Assembly (NCBI GenBank): GCA_902806595.1
Contig: CADCXC010000035.1
Coordinates: 1,488,001 to 1,552,000, forward strand
DNA length: 64,000 bases
Direction: 5' to 3'
From: Pyrenopolyporus hunteri
Taxonomy: Eukaryota; Ascomycota; Sordariomycetes; Xylariales; Hypoxylaceae
In this document: positions 34,001-46,942 of the stretch, piece by piece
Layout: each line of letters begins with the position of its first letter
How positions within the stretch are numbered: the stretch's first letter is position 1
Made by a program: the position numbers and the translations under genes
Notes under the pieces: generated by a model
Told to the model about the DNA's origin: nothing
Databases searched by the model: none
The model's input: the letters and a program-made list of their open reading frames with translations, nothing else

Positions 34001-37000
34001 GAAGGAGCTTTGTGCTTAGGTACAGGTAGGTAAAGTCTAAATGGAACCCAGGAACCTAGGAACCCAGGAACTTTGGGAACCTGGAGACCTAAACCTGGCA
34101 ACTCCCAACTCCTAAACTCACTAAACTCTCGAAACTCTCTAAATCCCCTTCTGTCTAAGCTAAGCGAGTTGCCATCTTCATACTTCTTATTCCTCATCAT
34201 CTCTCCTCCCGTATTTTGTCCAATGCCGTCAAATGCCCAACGTATATTCCTTCGCTTTTTGCCAGAGCGGGTTTTTTAATCGTTGGGCTTGGGAGGTTTA
34301 GCACCAAAATTCCCCCAGCATCACCAAAACCCCCCCTCGTTGAAACCCTGATTCTATTCACGCGCGTCACGACGCACGCCTTTTTTCCCCCTCGGCTCCC
34401 TGTCTGTCTTGGAATGCAAAAACTAGCGTAACATAGTAGCAGCAAGCGCCGATTCGTCGTCTACCCTGTCGCTCTTCCGTACTACAGCTGCAGTATCCAC
34501 GCGACGTCGTCGTTGTTGAATTTTCTTCGATATCATTGCTACCTCTACCGGGCCCCCTCAGCAAGTCTAACAGAGCTTGTCGTGGCTCTTGGACTTCGTC
34601 CCACTACTAAAAATTCGTTGCAACCAACCAGGTCTAACCTCGCAGGAGTCAGATAAATGGCTGCCCTTATTATTATTATCCTTTTTTACCCATTTGGTTT
34701 TATTTTTAAAACTGTCATGAAGCAATTGGACCTTGTGCCTCGGGACTGCATTCCTTTTGTGGAGATACAGTTGAGCTGTCTACAAGGCAGATCTCATACG
34801 TGTTCGGCAAAGGGAATACACACCGTCCGGACGTTAAGGTTGATATCTGACGTGAAATAACCCGATTGACAAGCTTAAATGTTCATTACGTCGTACGCAG
34901 CCGCTAGGAGTCGTTAGGTAAGAAGCCCTCTCGTCGCCCAAAGGAGGAAGTCGATTAATGGTCGTTGATCCTAGGGGTCCTCTCTACCCGCTACACCACG
35001 TTCATGCCCTCCTGAACTTATCCGCTAGACGTCTCTCTGGTTGGGCCACCGTCCAGTATAATCGAACGATGTCTCTGCTGACTGATTCACACGCTCTCCT
35101 ACCGACAAGGGGGGTCTATCATATGCCACGGAGCCCGCTCCTTTTTGACGGCTTCTTCTCTGTACCCGTCACCTCAGGACCTCCTCACGAAATGCAGACT
35201 GGATTCCAGAGCCCCACAAAGTAACCACATGAGCTGGCATACATGAAGCCTTTCCCGGTGGATACTAGTCCATTCATCCGAACGAGTCCCGCGAATGATT
35301 TCTGAGGAGGTAGTATCCTTGAACCTGGCGTATCAATCTTAGCGGTCACTCACTTATTGGCCCTCCTCGTGCCAGCCTGCCGAGTCGCGAAATTTTCTGA
35401 CTCCTCATATCGTCCGCTTAGCCGGCGATCCACCCATGTCCCTACTTTGTTGGTCACTTAAGAGGGGAGGTCGAGCAGGAAAAAGACAATGAGACAACGG
35501 AATGCATATGCCTTTTTAGATTGACCACCAACTAAGAAGCATCTAGAAACAGAATCTTCGACCAAAACAAGGCCGCTAATCAAGTTGTCGAAAGGAGGAG
35601 CAGCTGGAGCTGAAGCTACTCGCTAATCTAATGGATAGGAGCTTCAAAGTTCGTAACCCCCTAAAGAAAGAATGCAACACCGCTCTACGGCGCCATCAAA
35701 CCGGGTTCAGGGTAGGGAAATTGCCGAATACAGTAGTAGGGTGCCTAATCGAGGTGATGTTCGTCACGTATGAACCTGTCGCAAAATTTACGGGTAACAA
35801 CTCGTTCAAGAGCCGCAAGACGTATTGCCTGTATCAATCTTCGACAGTCTCAGCCGTCTATCAGAGGTAGTCTCGCCATTCTGCATAGCGACCCATTATT
35901 CAACATAATGAAGTTTATGCTAGCGGGGGGTCCTTGCAGGTATCATACCGGAAGAGTCTTTAACCCGGTATTTTGCATCGAAAAGTGACAGGTCACAATA
36001 TTATGCCCTTACCTTTATACCCGCAACAACCAGGCTTGACAAGCAATTGGTCGTGCTATTCGGCTATCGCGATATTCAAAATGGTATGCAGCAGGCCTTG
36101 CGGGTCCCCAAGTTCCACGCGGCAAGGCCAAGGTCATTGGTCTTGTCATTGGACTTTGGAGACGTGCATCGACGTCGGTGTTGAGATTCAACCTGAGTCC
36201 AGCAGACCTATCACATTTGTCAGCTCTTACCGCCCAGCACCCCGTTGTTGGTTCTCCGTACATGCATACATGCCTACATACGTACATACCACAGTACTAT
36301 GTATAGCGAAATAAAGTTAACGGGCATGGCGTCTGCAATCCTGCCGCATATGTCCCTGCCCATCTATTCGTGTCCCACTGGAGGCTATTCGTCCGATAAA
36401 TCTGATTTCCGCTCTGTCAACTCTCACCTGCAACCGGGGCCACGCACCCATCCGGAAATGCACATATTTTGAGCTCTCGCCTACCTGCACCGGCTGCCAA
36501 ACATTTTCATGATGAGGATGGAGAAGCCGAATACCATACGTTTCGCATAATTTCGAGGCGGACTAGTCGAAGCTAACCGCAAAGGGGTAACTCGAGAGCT
36601 CGATGATGCCGGCGTGTCGCATCCTTGACGACGCCGCTTGATCTGTTCACCGTCCGTGGGTTTGGGCCTCATCCCTGTTTCTATTACAAACGTTCGGCGA
36701 CACCAAAGGAAACTTGCATGGGCTACAGCGTACGGTACCATTATGCTGGGACGAATAAGAAGGGGGGTCATTTTCCTAGTCTCAAGCATCGTGCCCCACC
36801 GCCAAACCCCCAGAAACAGCTGCCATCTTATTGCGTCGCTTCGTCGACGAGTATAACCCTCGATCATGGGAGGGGACGCCTAAATTCCCCGACCGACGTC
36901 ACCTGCGTCTGCCGTCTCCAAAAATACCCCTACCTACCTACATAGGTAGGTAGTAGGTAGGGACCTAATTCGTATAGTAGGGCACGAGCTGCATGCAGGC

Positions 37001-38500
37001 CGATACCATGCCTCCGAAGCATGTGGGATCGTTTGTAAACGGGACCCTATTCAGTGTTCGGCTCTCATATCCCGGGTTTGTTTCGTCTACCTACTATATA
37101 CCACAGGTCATTAAGGATGTCAACGCGGCTACGGTCTAGCCTACCACCCATATGCATCCTCTGATAAGCCCCTAGGCAACGAGCTATCATGAGAAAGTTG
37201 CCAAACACAACCAATGAAAACGGTATTCCTCCTCAGCCTGCACTAAATCCATTGGCGCGTCAACTCTTATGACGTGTAACCGATTGCGACATGCATTAGA
37301 AACAGAATCATACCGCTGTCAAACGGCAGCTCACTTAAGCCTCTGTTACACGATGTAAAGAAAAGGGAAAATATCGAGCTTCCACACCCTAACGGGGCAT
37401 GATATACGGCAATGTCATCGGCTGTAGACAGCGACTTAACACGCTTAGTAAGTACCTAGGTAGCGTATCCCTAAGGGATTTTATTCTCTTGCAGATCTCG
37501 TCAGCCGATGATACGGAGGGTTGTCATGGATGGACTAGGTAGTTGCAGTAACTACCAACCAACAGGAGAAGCTTGCCGGGATACAGCTATGCCACAGCAA
37601 CACGCCATCCCGCTGTCGTCGATTATGGCGTACCTGCGCAGTTCGTTTCCGGCACCCCTGCGTCGCTCTACTACGCTCCGTGGCAGGATTGACCTAAAGT
37701 GGTCAGAAGCATAGCAGCCTTTGGCTAATATTCCTCGCAAACGTCTTAGCTAATACGCGGGAAGACTTGTGGGTTTATGAGATGTGATATCGTTTTGACA
37801 TGAGGCGCCGGCCAGTACGGTGGCGACAAGTTTAAAAGCAACGTTTTTTGTTGGTGATCAACTCCGTGTCAAGACGAATACAACACACCGACGCCCGCCT
37901 CTTCTCGCTTCTGCCGATATAGGCGTCGAAAAACTAGGTACTAAATTATTGCGATGGGACTCGACACCCAGTAGCAGTCCAAGAGGCAATTAACCTTAAG
38001 GCTAACCATCCCACCCCTTCTGCTCGGCTATTCGGTTAGGGTCGCAGTTGATCTACCCTGGAGAGTCTCTATATTTCCCCTGGTTTCTAGAAAAAGAGTC
38101 TGCCGTATAACAAGGATTTGCTATTGGTTACACGAGAGCTGGTGACTGGCTGCTTCACGAGCCGACTGACGTCGACCTACCTGCTAAGATCCTCTAAGAT
38201 CTCCCACCGTAACGTTGCTGCATGTGCCAGCGCAAAGATGAACTCGCCGTATACCAGGGGAGCGATAATCCACGTTCAGGGTAGCATGGGGGGTGGCAGT
38301 TTAGGGACCGGCTGACCAACCAAGCAATAGGTACGCTTCGCTCAGGGACGGAATGCAATATTTGGGGGTATGAAGTTAAGAACAAACGTGTACCTGCGTC
38401 TCTGCCCATATGCATATGCATATATCGAGGATGCGCCACGAGGTCGAACTAGCTGCTCGACCTGTCAGTTTAGGAGCTCTCGCCGGTCTCGACGTAGGGG
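34001..38500. other. Gene desert, part 2
   Basis: I recognise no gene. At 34040-34145 there is low-complexity DNA made of GGAACCCAGGAAC-like and AAACTCTCT-like units. Frames at 35631-35870, 35973-36314 and 36481-36867 have no motif. One ACCTAGGT palindrome lies at 37454. Confidence 0.5.
36930..36953. repeat. Perfect inverted repeat of CTACCTACCTA
   Basis: Two 11-base arms, CTACCTACCTA and TAGGTAGGTAG, are separated by two bases and can form a tight hairpin. It is built from the same TAGG/CCTA units found across the intergenic DNA. Confidence 0.85.
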
Positions 38501-41500
38501 ACAATAGAAGCTTGCTAGCTGCAAATAGTTCGACCATACCTAGGTAGGTAAGCTAGGGGTTTCATACATATGACCTACGGCTAGGGTTCGAAATTACGGA
38601 TTCCCCTTACGAGACGTCAAATTCAAAAAGGAAAAAAGAAGAAGGAAAAAAGAAAAGAAAAGAAAAGGGCACATTTACAAACGGCTTTCTCATTGCGCAG
38701 TATGAGCCTCATGACGTGGACGGCCCTACACAAGCACCCGCAATAGGAATGCCGGTCCCCGGACATATTTACCTCTCACCGAACAGGGGCCGGGCCGACG
38801 CGCAGAAGGGAACTCCTTGTAATCATATGCATACGCGGGTTTATGCAGGGAGGTCCTTGTTACAGCAGAGATACTTACCTATGCACGTTGCGTATGGAGG
38901 TGTTCTCGGTCTACTGAAAGCCCGCCGAAGCCTCTGAACGTCAACTATGGATTAATCTCGTCGTTATAGTACTGCATAGACGCCATGTTGAGTTAGTATT
39001 TCTGACCCTATCCGGTGGCGCCTGGGAGAATCGCAGTAATAGGCGGTCACGTTACGGCCCGGATCGGTTACGCGGTTCGAACAAAAGAGAAGATTCCGGG
39101 GATTACGTGAAGAGGCGCATGAGGAGGAAGGTAAGTAATAACTAGAGGGAGAAACCAGGTAAGGTAAAGGCAATAGTAGAATATTGCTGCCTACCTCGAA
39201 CTAGTCTATTACCCCTTCAGGATTTTTCTTCTTCTTCCTATCACTACTCCCCCGCGAGGCTAGAAGTGTTCTAGCTGTCAACGGGCAAGCCCCGTCTGGA
39301 AGCCCGGACTTCTTGTCTCAGCTTCCCAAACGGTCTATGATCTGATAAGCACACAACTAGGGATAGGGGAGACGGCCATGTCTTAGATGGAATCTTGATG
39401 AATAGGCTATCATTTATATCTTCGGTTTCATAGTCATGCACGTCCTCATTCAGACACGTGCCAGACGCGGAGCCCAACCAGCCGGTGGCCCGGGTGGCAC
39501 ACGCCACCCTGCGGCGTTAACGGTCTATACAGATCCGTCTATAAAGCGGTAAGTCGACGCCTCTCGAGTACAGAGATAATTAGGACCTGGCCTGATTCTA
39601 GATTTGCGTTCCGTGGGGGCCCCAAGATGGCTTCAAAAACAGAACCTCATAGAAACTAACGTTAGGTTGGGTAGGTACGCAGGTAGGCACGCAGGGCTAA
39701 AAGGTCTCAGATGAATCTAACTCGCATACATTACCTAAATTACCTAGGTAAATTTTTCACTCTACCCTGTGACGAGATCGCTTAATCCCGGACGGGCTAT
39801 CGGCATCGGTTCTCGTCAGTGTCTATGTTGAGAGAGACCACGGTTAATACCGCCCTTGGGACCGCCACTTAGAAGAGCCTAGGTATTTAAACCGACCTAG
39901 GTTAGGTGGATACATACGAACTTAGACATGCTCTTACTAGTCATGATCGTGGGCTTTCCAGGCTATGCCTTATACTTATCGTACATCCGAGATAGGCACC
40001 TATCACCCACTCCCTAGTATGTTGCTAGGCACCTCACTAATTATGAGACAGCGACCCCCACGATACACACTCCGAAGCGGCACAGAACGTTATTTTATTT
40101 TACTTTTTTCTTCTTCTTTCTCTGTCCAACTCGAAAACGTCGGTCTACCTGCCTGTCTGCCCGTCCAGCCAGGGTCATCCCTGTTTCAACCAGTCGCCCT
40201 CTCACCACCACCACCGCTAGTTCGTTAGCATATTGGCTTTTTTGGGCGTTCATACCTTACGAAGCTCTGTATATTGGGCAGCTAGATGTCTTAAGTGTAG
40301 AGACAAGCCCACGCCGATCCTTCTCTGAATACCTCATGCAACGGTAGGTATACCTGCGTGGGCGTTGGGAAATCCATGATTTTCGGATTTATAGCTACCT
40401 ACCTACTTACCTAGGTAGCTATAACTTAGATCGTCACGTAGGCAGGTGCCAAGTATGTATGTCTCGAGAACAGAGCCTAGATCTACCACCCAACAAACGT
40501 CCGCGCTCAACGTCGTGCTCAACGTCATCCCGTCTCTGGGCGCCATCTTCTCTCACCGCCGACTTTACGACATGGCATAGTTTTCAACTTCTCAAGCGTA
40601 TACGTACTTCCCTATCTATCTAGGTACGTACAAGCCTCGAATATTCCCTCGCGGACCCGGCGGTAACCGAATCGAACTAGGTAGGTAACTTAACCTAAAA
40701 ATATAAGTGAAAGAAGATCATCTGACCAATTCGTATTCGGTAAATACTAAGCGCATACTACGCGGTGAGATTAATTCTCAAGATATGGTAACCCCTATCT
40801 AGGTACTCACGCTGATGTAGATAAGTTGACGATGGATGCAGTACGTTACCTAAGTAGGTATCTATCGGATAGACTAACTATGAGATAAGCTATGGGTATA
40901 TACCTCGTCTCGTAAGCACGACATCTACATATATTTTAGGTTAGGTACCTAGGTACCTAGGTTGGGAGGTATACTTATGGCGGCTTGTATATTAATCCCG
41001 GCTGGAAGGCGATCTTCTCTTCCGTGTGTAGGAATATCTTCCCTCCCTCCCTTTTTCTGGCATGATCGACAGAGTAGGTATACGTCGATCTCTCGCCAAC
41101 ACCAAGATGGGCATTATCCCTCGCTACAAGAACGCCTCTCACTTTTCCACCCTCTATTCGAAATCAAGCATGACGGCTAGGTCTAGAATCCTCTGCCCAG
41201 GTTGTCCAAGTTGACCAAGGAACGCGTTACGTTACGCCAAAGGGTGAACATGCTTGTTGTTCGGGTATCTCTATCTATCATGCGATCGAAACTATACAAA
41301 AGAGGATAGAATAACGATAATGATAATGGCAATAATCAAAAGCCGCCGATGCATCCTCCTAGTGAACAAAAAGGACCGCGAAACCCCGCGGTTGTACGTG
41401 AGGATCCCATCTGATAATGTTTGGTAGTTTCCTTCCCCAGGCTGTGGACCCCGTGTATCCTAACCAGTTACACCCGAGATGAAAGACGAATCCTGCTGAA

Positions 41501-41837
41501 GTGATGATTTATAATGCTCGACCTGCGCTTTTCCAACACAATGCGCCGTGGTTATCTTTTCCTCTCATATGCCGGCTCCCCTTTTTGATTTGATGCATGG
41601 TTTAAGGAATGGTTGACACGACGGGATGACGAATACCTATCCGTAGCTTTAGATTCGAAAATGAGGGTTAGGATAGGCTGAGAGAGATGGAGGGAGATAA
41701 GGCCCGTGGTGTTTGATACGTGTGGTCTCACACGGTAAGGGGCCACGGGCACTTTAGTCGTATGACGCGCAAGCCGTACCGGTCACAACGGCTGCTTTCA
41801 TATCGCCCGGGACTTCGCCCGTTCGCGTGAGATTAGG
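38501..41837. other. Gene desert, part 3
   Basis: I recognise no gene. A purine-rich run of AAAAG units lies at about 38628-38668. Six ACCTAGGT palindromes occur in this part (38538, 39742, 40409, 40947 and 40955, plus 37454 just before), the densest group in the window. The last 350 bases are the 3' flank of the phospholipase C gene. Confidence 0.5.
40391..40422. repeat. Inverted repeat ATAGCTACCTA / TAGGTAGCTAT
   Basis: Perfect 11-base arms separated by ten bases, with an ACCTAGGT palindrome overlapping the right arm. A short cruciform or hairpin is possible. Confidence 0.8.
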
Positions 41838-44489
41838 TCAATGGAACTTCTTCTCCACACGGATGAGGAGCACACCCTGAGTCATGTTGCCATTGGTGTC
41901 AAAAAGGTGAACGAAGCGGTAACCCATTGCTAAACGGTCGAGACGGATGCATGCCCAGCTAGACAGGGTGTCGCGGTTGAGCGACACAAGCCGCGGCGCG
42001 TCGTCCTCGACCTTAAACCTAGATAGAGGAGTATTCGTAAGCTAGGGTTCGTGGACTAATCGGGATCTTCAGGAACGCTCAACGATATCACAGACTAGGG
42101 AAGAACCCGCGTGTTACACGACCCGCGGGCGAGACGTTATGAAACGTAGTTGGAGAAATGGGCGGTACGAGAAGCAAACGTAAGCCGAGAGATCGATTGC
42201 CCCAGGGCTCGCTCCGCTCCCGCGAACAGCTATGGATGCGAGGTGCTAAAATCCTGCCACATATCGCATCCCATTTCCGTCGCTCGACGCAACATTACCC
42301 ACTCGAGCTCAGTTGCCGGAGGCTCCCCAGCCCCGGAACTCGTAGCCTGTTGGACATATAGAAGTATGTATACCAGGATGGTAGGTATAGGCATTAGGTA
42401 TATAATGAGGGCCCGACCGTTCGGATCCGGGTATGTAGGTGTCCGGCGGGAAGATGAAGCAAAGGAAACTTGAAATGAGATTACGAAGGGAAAGAACAGA
42501 AATGAAAGGAAGTCCTTACCTGACAAAACTGAGCTGTTCCACGACGTTTTTGACGCGAAAGAAGTGGAACTCGTTTTTGAGGTTGGCGAAATCTGGGTGG
42601 TCTGTTTTTCCAACCCCCGTCTTCTGTTTGTATTCGCATTCGCGCTCCTTGGCTTCTCCTCCAGCCGAAGTGCTAGGTCGCTCTTCTACCTTCTCCACGT
42701 GTAATTCGCACCTCACGACGGGTCTCAATGATCTTGAGTGTCTACCGTGACTGTCCGCGGGCAGCGGAATGTGTTGACCTGCGAGCACTGTGATGGCTAA
42801 ATCAAGAGTACGACGGGGTATAACGTCATCAGGGTCCGATACGCCTTTGCTGCGGAAACCGGGTGGCTTCAACACCCACCCGTGCTCACCCGAGAACATA
42901 GCCTCGTTGAGCATCATGCCCTCATCCCAGGATTGCCAATTCATAGCCACCATCTGTACTCCTTTCCGCCATAGTGGGGAAGGGTCGGGATTCGACGAAT
43001 CGAATCGAAGGCCCTTTGGGTAGGCGCGCATAAAGTAATCGCGATTATGGGAAAATAGCTCCTCATGTTTCGAAGCTAGGAGCTCTGTTATCCTGTTCTC
43101 GCTTACCGAGAAAATGTGCGATGGAATTTTAGCAGCAGGCGATTCGAAGCTTGTAAAGTGTTCACTATGGGTATAGATAGCAAGGGCGCTTAGACTTTCA
43201 CATATAGGAACCTTGGGCTTCTTGACGCCGTTCGGGAGGCTGGGCCTGTCATCTTCTGATCCGTATGCTTCGTCGTCGACTGTTGTATTCGGAGATAAGG
43301 TCGACATAGTTGACGAAGTTTCTAAGCCCGGCGAGGCCCTTTTGACTTTGACGAGAATTTTGTTAAGTAACTCATCTAGCCTTGGTACCCGGTCATTTGG
43401 GCAGGCGTCGTGGGGTTTCTCGACCAGTAGACCGGCCCATTCTTCTTTCATAATCCGAACCATTGCCTCCTGCTGCTCTTGGTCGGTGTGAACTTCAAGG
43501 CTAACAATGATGGGCAAATTGGTTGTTTCGAAGGCGGCTTCGCGGATTGCTTTACAGACTTCTCGGAACCCGACGGGTGTGGTGAGCGTAAAGCCGTGCA
43601 TTACGATCGGTTCGTCCGGTGGCAATGATGGCCTAGATCGAATGGATGACCGTTCTATGTCCAGTTCGCAGCCAAAATAAGGGTCGAGGGTCGTGCCAAA
43701 GCCTCGGCCGAACGGGGGCGGCGTCAGTTCGGACTTGCTACATCTCGGGCTATGACTATGGACCTTCTCTATGCCTAGTTTTTGCCGAGCTTTTTCGACT
43801 TTCTCGTCTACCGCTTCTTTAAGATGAGCGGCGGCAGTATGCAGACTTCCGCCGGAGAGATGGCGAACATGCTTGAACTTGGAATCTGGCTTGGTGCATT
43901 CTTCTTTCGGGTGCTCCGGCGTCGAGCTTTGTGGATTCCCGTCCCACACATCTATTTCCACACACCTGCATCCTCTTCTGAGAACACGCCTATAGGCATC
44001 TGCCGTACTCCGACCGGACAGTTGGTTACCGGATAGATATGTGTTGTGGCTACTGCTAATGAAGTAATTGCTGATAGGCTTTGAGAGGTCTTTTTGTTCA
44101 AGCGAAACAGGCTTTTCTGCTTCAAGGCCAGATTGAAACCACAACACCTCGAGAAACTTCTCGAACCCGTACCTCTCCTCCGTTAGAAAAGGAGCTTTGT
44201 CGCCCTGGTTAATCTCGAGGAAGTTTGCGAAGGCCTGACGGGATAACGACGCCCTCCCCCGGCGTAACGAATCGTACAGTTTCCGCAGATGTCGTTGAAT
44301 AGAAGCGCTCAGGTATACGTCTTTCCTCCCGTTTTGAAAGTGTATGGGCGTTGGCGTGATGAATGTAGCGAGGGCCGTTGCCCGTTTAAGTGCTCTTATT
44401 GAATTGATCCCAATCTCGGAGTTCAGGGTGAGACGACGCCGAATCGTTGTCGACCGCGTCGGCGTCGCGTTGTTCGATCGTCTTCGCAT
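41838..44489 (-). CDS. Phosphoinositide-specific phospholipase C
   Basis: Hydrolyses PI(4,5)P2 to inositol trisphosphate and diacylglycerol, feeding calcium and protein kinase C signalling; homologue of yeast Plc1. Exons are 44489-42520 and 42018-41838, giving 716 residues. The 501-base intron has a GTAAGG donor and CTAG acceptor, and splicing restores LSFVRFKVEDDAP in the C2 domain. A reduced EF-hand-like region spans about 55-130. The X domain follows, with His148 in SSSHNTYLSG, Glu178/Asp180 in VEIDVWDG and the second catalytic His298 in VMHGF; a charged insertion of about 100 residues separates the two halves. The Y domain has RAYPKGLRFDSSNPDPSPLW, and the C2 domain starts near TLDLAITVLAGQHIP. 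The start codon follows a TAG that could also be an intron acceptor, so an upstream exon is possible. Confidence 0.95.
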
Positions 44490-46549
44490 CTACCATAAGA
44501 TCGTCAGTATTTCCCCGTAAACTTATATTCGTACACATTGAAAAGAGGTATACTGTATCAAACTATCTACCGACATACAGTAAAGCACATTGAGTTAACA
44601 ATGGTACGTTTTAATCGATATCTTCCCCGGAGTGCTTCGCTATTTCGTCTGTGCTTTTGGCTGAGCAAGAGGAGGTGCCGCTAAAAGCCACTAGAATGGG
44701 GTTTGTTTCCCCTTTGAAGGGCCCGAAGGGACTACTCTCGACCCAGCTAAGCTAGTAGTGACCATAAAAAGGGACTATGCGCTTGACGAAGAAGGTAATT
44801 GAATGGTACGTGGTAGGTGGGTGAGCAAGCCACCGAAGGGACGCGAGATTCAGATGCGTACGCGTAGACGACAAAGGGCCAGAAAGTTTGCGATGAGAAA
44901 TGAAGAGGAATATGAAGAACGCAATATCAATCAAATCAAGGTCGAGTTCTGGTTCGGGTTCAGCTATGAGCCAGGGGTGCAGCCTCATCCCAGCATAAGC
45001 CCAGGACAAGCATGAGGCGGCCCCGCTGCTGTGGTAGAGAACTAGAACAAGACCAATCCGACCGTTTCAGGCAAGATGATCCCTGGAATTAAGCTACCAT
45101 TCGTAGGGCTGTACCGTAGGACCGGGCCCCTGTGTGTCTTAGTTGCCCACCATCCAAAGGGACAGAGACAACACTAAGGGTAGCTGACGTCCTTCGAGGG
45201 GTCTCGCAGACCTGGATATCATTCTAATATGAATTTGAGGAACGACAATACCGTTACGTACGATGCGGGAGGAGAGTGGGGTCAGGGAATGACAAAAAGA
45301 CGAAGCAGCGGAATAGATAAGTTAGTCAGAGGGGCCGGCGAATTGATCAACGTATAGTTTAGGTCAGACCAACCGTGCCGTGCCGTGGACCATGACTATT
45401 GGGGGCGGAGTTCTTCGCGGTTCGTAGTCAACCTTATTGGCCCCCATTCGATGACTGACAGCTGGAAGTGGTAGAGTGGGCATGCAAGTCAACCAGCAGT
45501 CGACCGTTTCCTGATGACACTCCACTCATTGGGATAACGCCATTGGCCTGCTCACGGTTCGAACGGAGCTGAAAAAGGTCAATACCACTATAACACGCAT
45601 AATACCCCGGGCAGGTAATGATATCGGCCGTGGATTAGAAACCAATTCCAAGCTGAAGTTGGAGGTTGGGGAAATACTAGTAGGTATGTGTGTAAGCAAA
45701 AATGAAGCAGAAACATATCTCATCTAGAAAGAAAGACAGCACTAGTCGGATCGCGGGTTCGATCGAGCCAAGGTGAAATCGGACGGATGAGATGACAGGA
45801 CAGATAGTGGTTCGATGTGGCCAAGGCCGTTTATCGACAGCTGCGCCCCAGCGGGTATCCAATTCTTGTGGATGTTCGTCAAAGAAGCTAGGGGACAGTG
45901 AGACAGGCAATGCAAATTGGAGTGCGCGGTGCGTGCAGAAAACCAAAAAAAAATTCGACGAAACGGAGAGTCGAAGGTTGCAGAAGTAGTTGCAGCTCGC
46001 CGTCAGCCCTAGCACCTGCCTATCAACCTAGCCTACACTAGGTACTTCCCTTGCACTAGCTACATCCATATCCACATAAAGTACTTCACATACCTCCTAT
46101 CAACCTCGAGTTACATAAGGTATAAATATGAGGTAGGGAAGTATCTACCTAACGTATAGTCAATGAGTAATACGTGACATTGGTTGGACTTGCCCGATAA
46201 TCAATGTCAAGATCTAGTAACCTAATAAAATGTAAGGCTACAGACCGAAGCGACGTCATGATCTTTTTCACGTAGTATTTATCCCAGGACTTACCCCAAA
46301 TTGACAAATTGACCAACTCACCACAAACACAGCCACCACGAAACATGCCATTCTGCCCATCAACCAACCCCGGAAACCCATCTCACGGCTGCGCCAGCTA
46401 ATTACCTAGCCATAAGGAGTCGAACTTCTAACTCACTTAAGATACCGACGGCAAGGAACCGAAAGGGGGTCAAGTACACACATACTATACACACATACAC
46501 ACATACACACATACATACGAACGCATGCACGCACGCATAAGGCGCAATC
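44490..46549. other. Intergenic stretch
   Basis: No gene supported between two divergent genes. It must hold both promoters. Frames of 65-112 codons in 44750-46370 lack motifs. Confidence 0.6.
46475..46520. repeat. ACACACAT microsatellite
   Basis: Tandem ACACACAT/ACAC units ending about 30 bases before the start codon of the cupin gene, so it probably lies in that gene's 5' leader. Confidence 0.8.
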
Positions 46550-46942
46550 ATGTCGCCCAAGACCCGTGAAGATTATGAGGCGGAGGTGCGATCCTGGGGA
46601 TTCTCGCACGTTTTCACCTGGACGGACGGCCCGTACGTTTCAACGCCCAACGTCAGGGGACGGGGGAAGAGACCGACTACCTACCTGACATACCCGAGGT
46701 GGCGACAGGGACCAGGAGTGCTAACTTGAACAATAACCAGCAACGCGCACTACAGACCGCACTCGCACGCCGGCTTGACAACACATCTGATCCTCGACGG
46801 CCAATTGACCATCACGTACCCCAAGGATGCCAAACCCGAGAAGAAGACTTACACGGTCGGTGACCGCATCGACGTTGACGCTGGCCGCGTCCATGAGGTC
46901 TGGATAGGCAGCGAGGGCTGCACCTACGTCATTGGCGAATAA
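46550..46942 (+). CDS. Small single-domain cupin protein
   Basis: Two exons, 46550-46632 and 46741-46942, give 94 residues; the 108-base intron has GTACGT and a GCTAAC branch point. The protein is a bare cupin barrel. The first motif HYRPHSHAGLTTHLILDG holds the metal-binding histidines, and the second has DAGRVHEVWIGSEG with another His. Such small cupins often bind a divalent metal and act as sugar- or amino-acid-related isomerases or dioxygenases; no substrate can be inferred. The start Met gives an N-terminus (MSPKTREDYEAEVRSWGF) with no signal peptide, so it is probably cytosolic. It is preceded by a long CA-rich repeat. Confidence 0.88.

Noticed and set aside
36481..36867. 128-codon minus-strand frame and its plus-strand partners
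   Set aside because: No recognisable motif, no splice or context support; similar frames overlap on both strands.
45740..45765. tRNA-like B-box (GGGTTCGATCGAGCC)
   Set aside because: No matching A-box, acceptor stem or anticodon arm around it.
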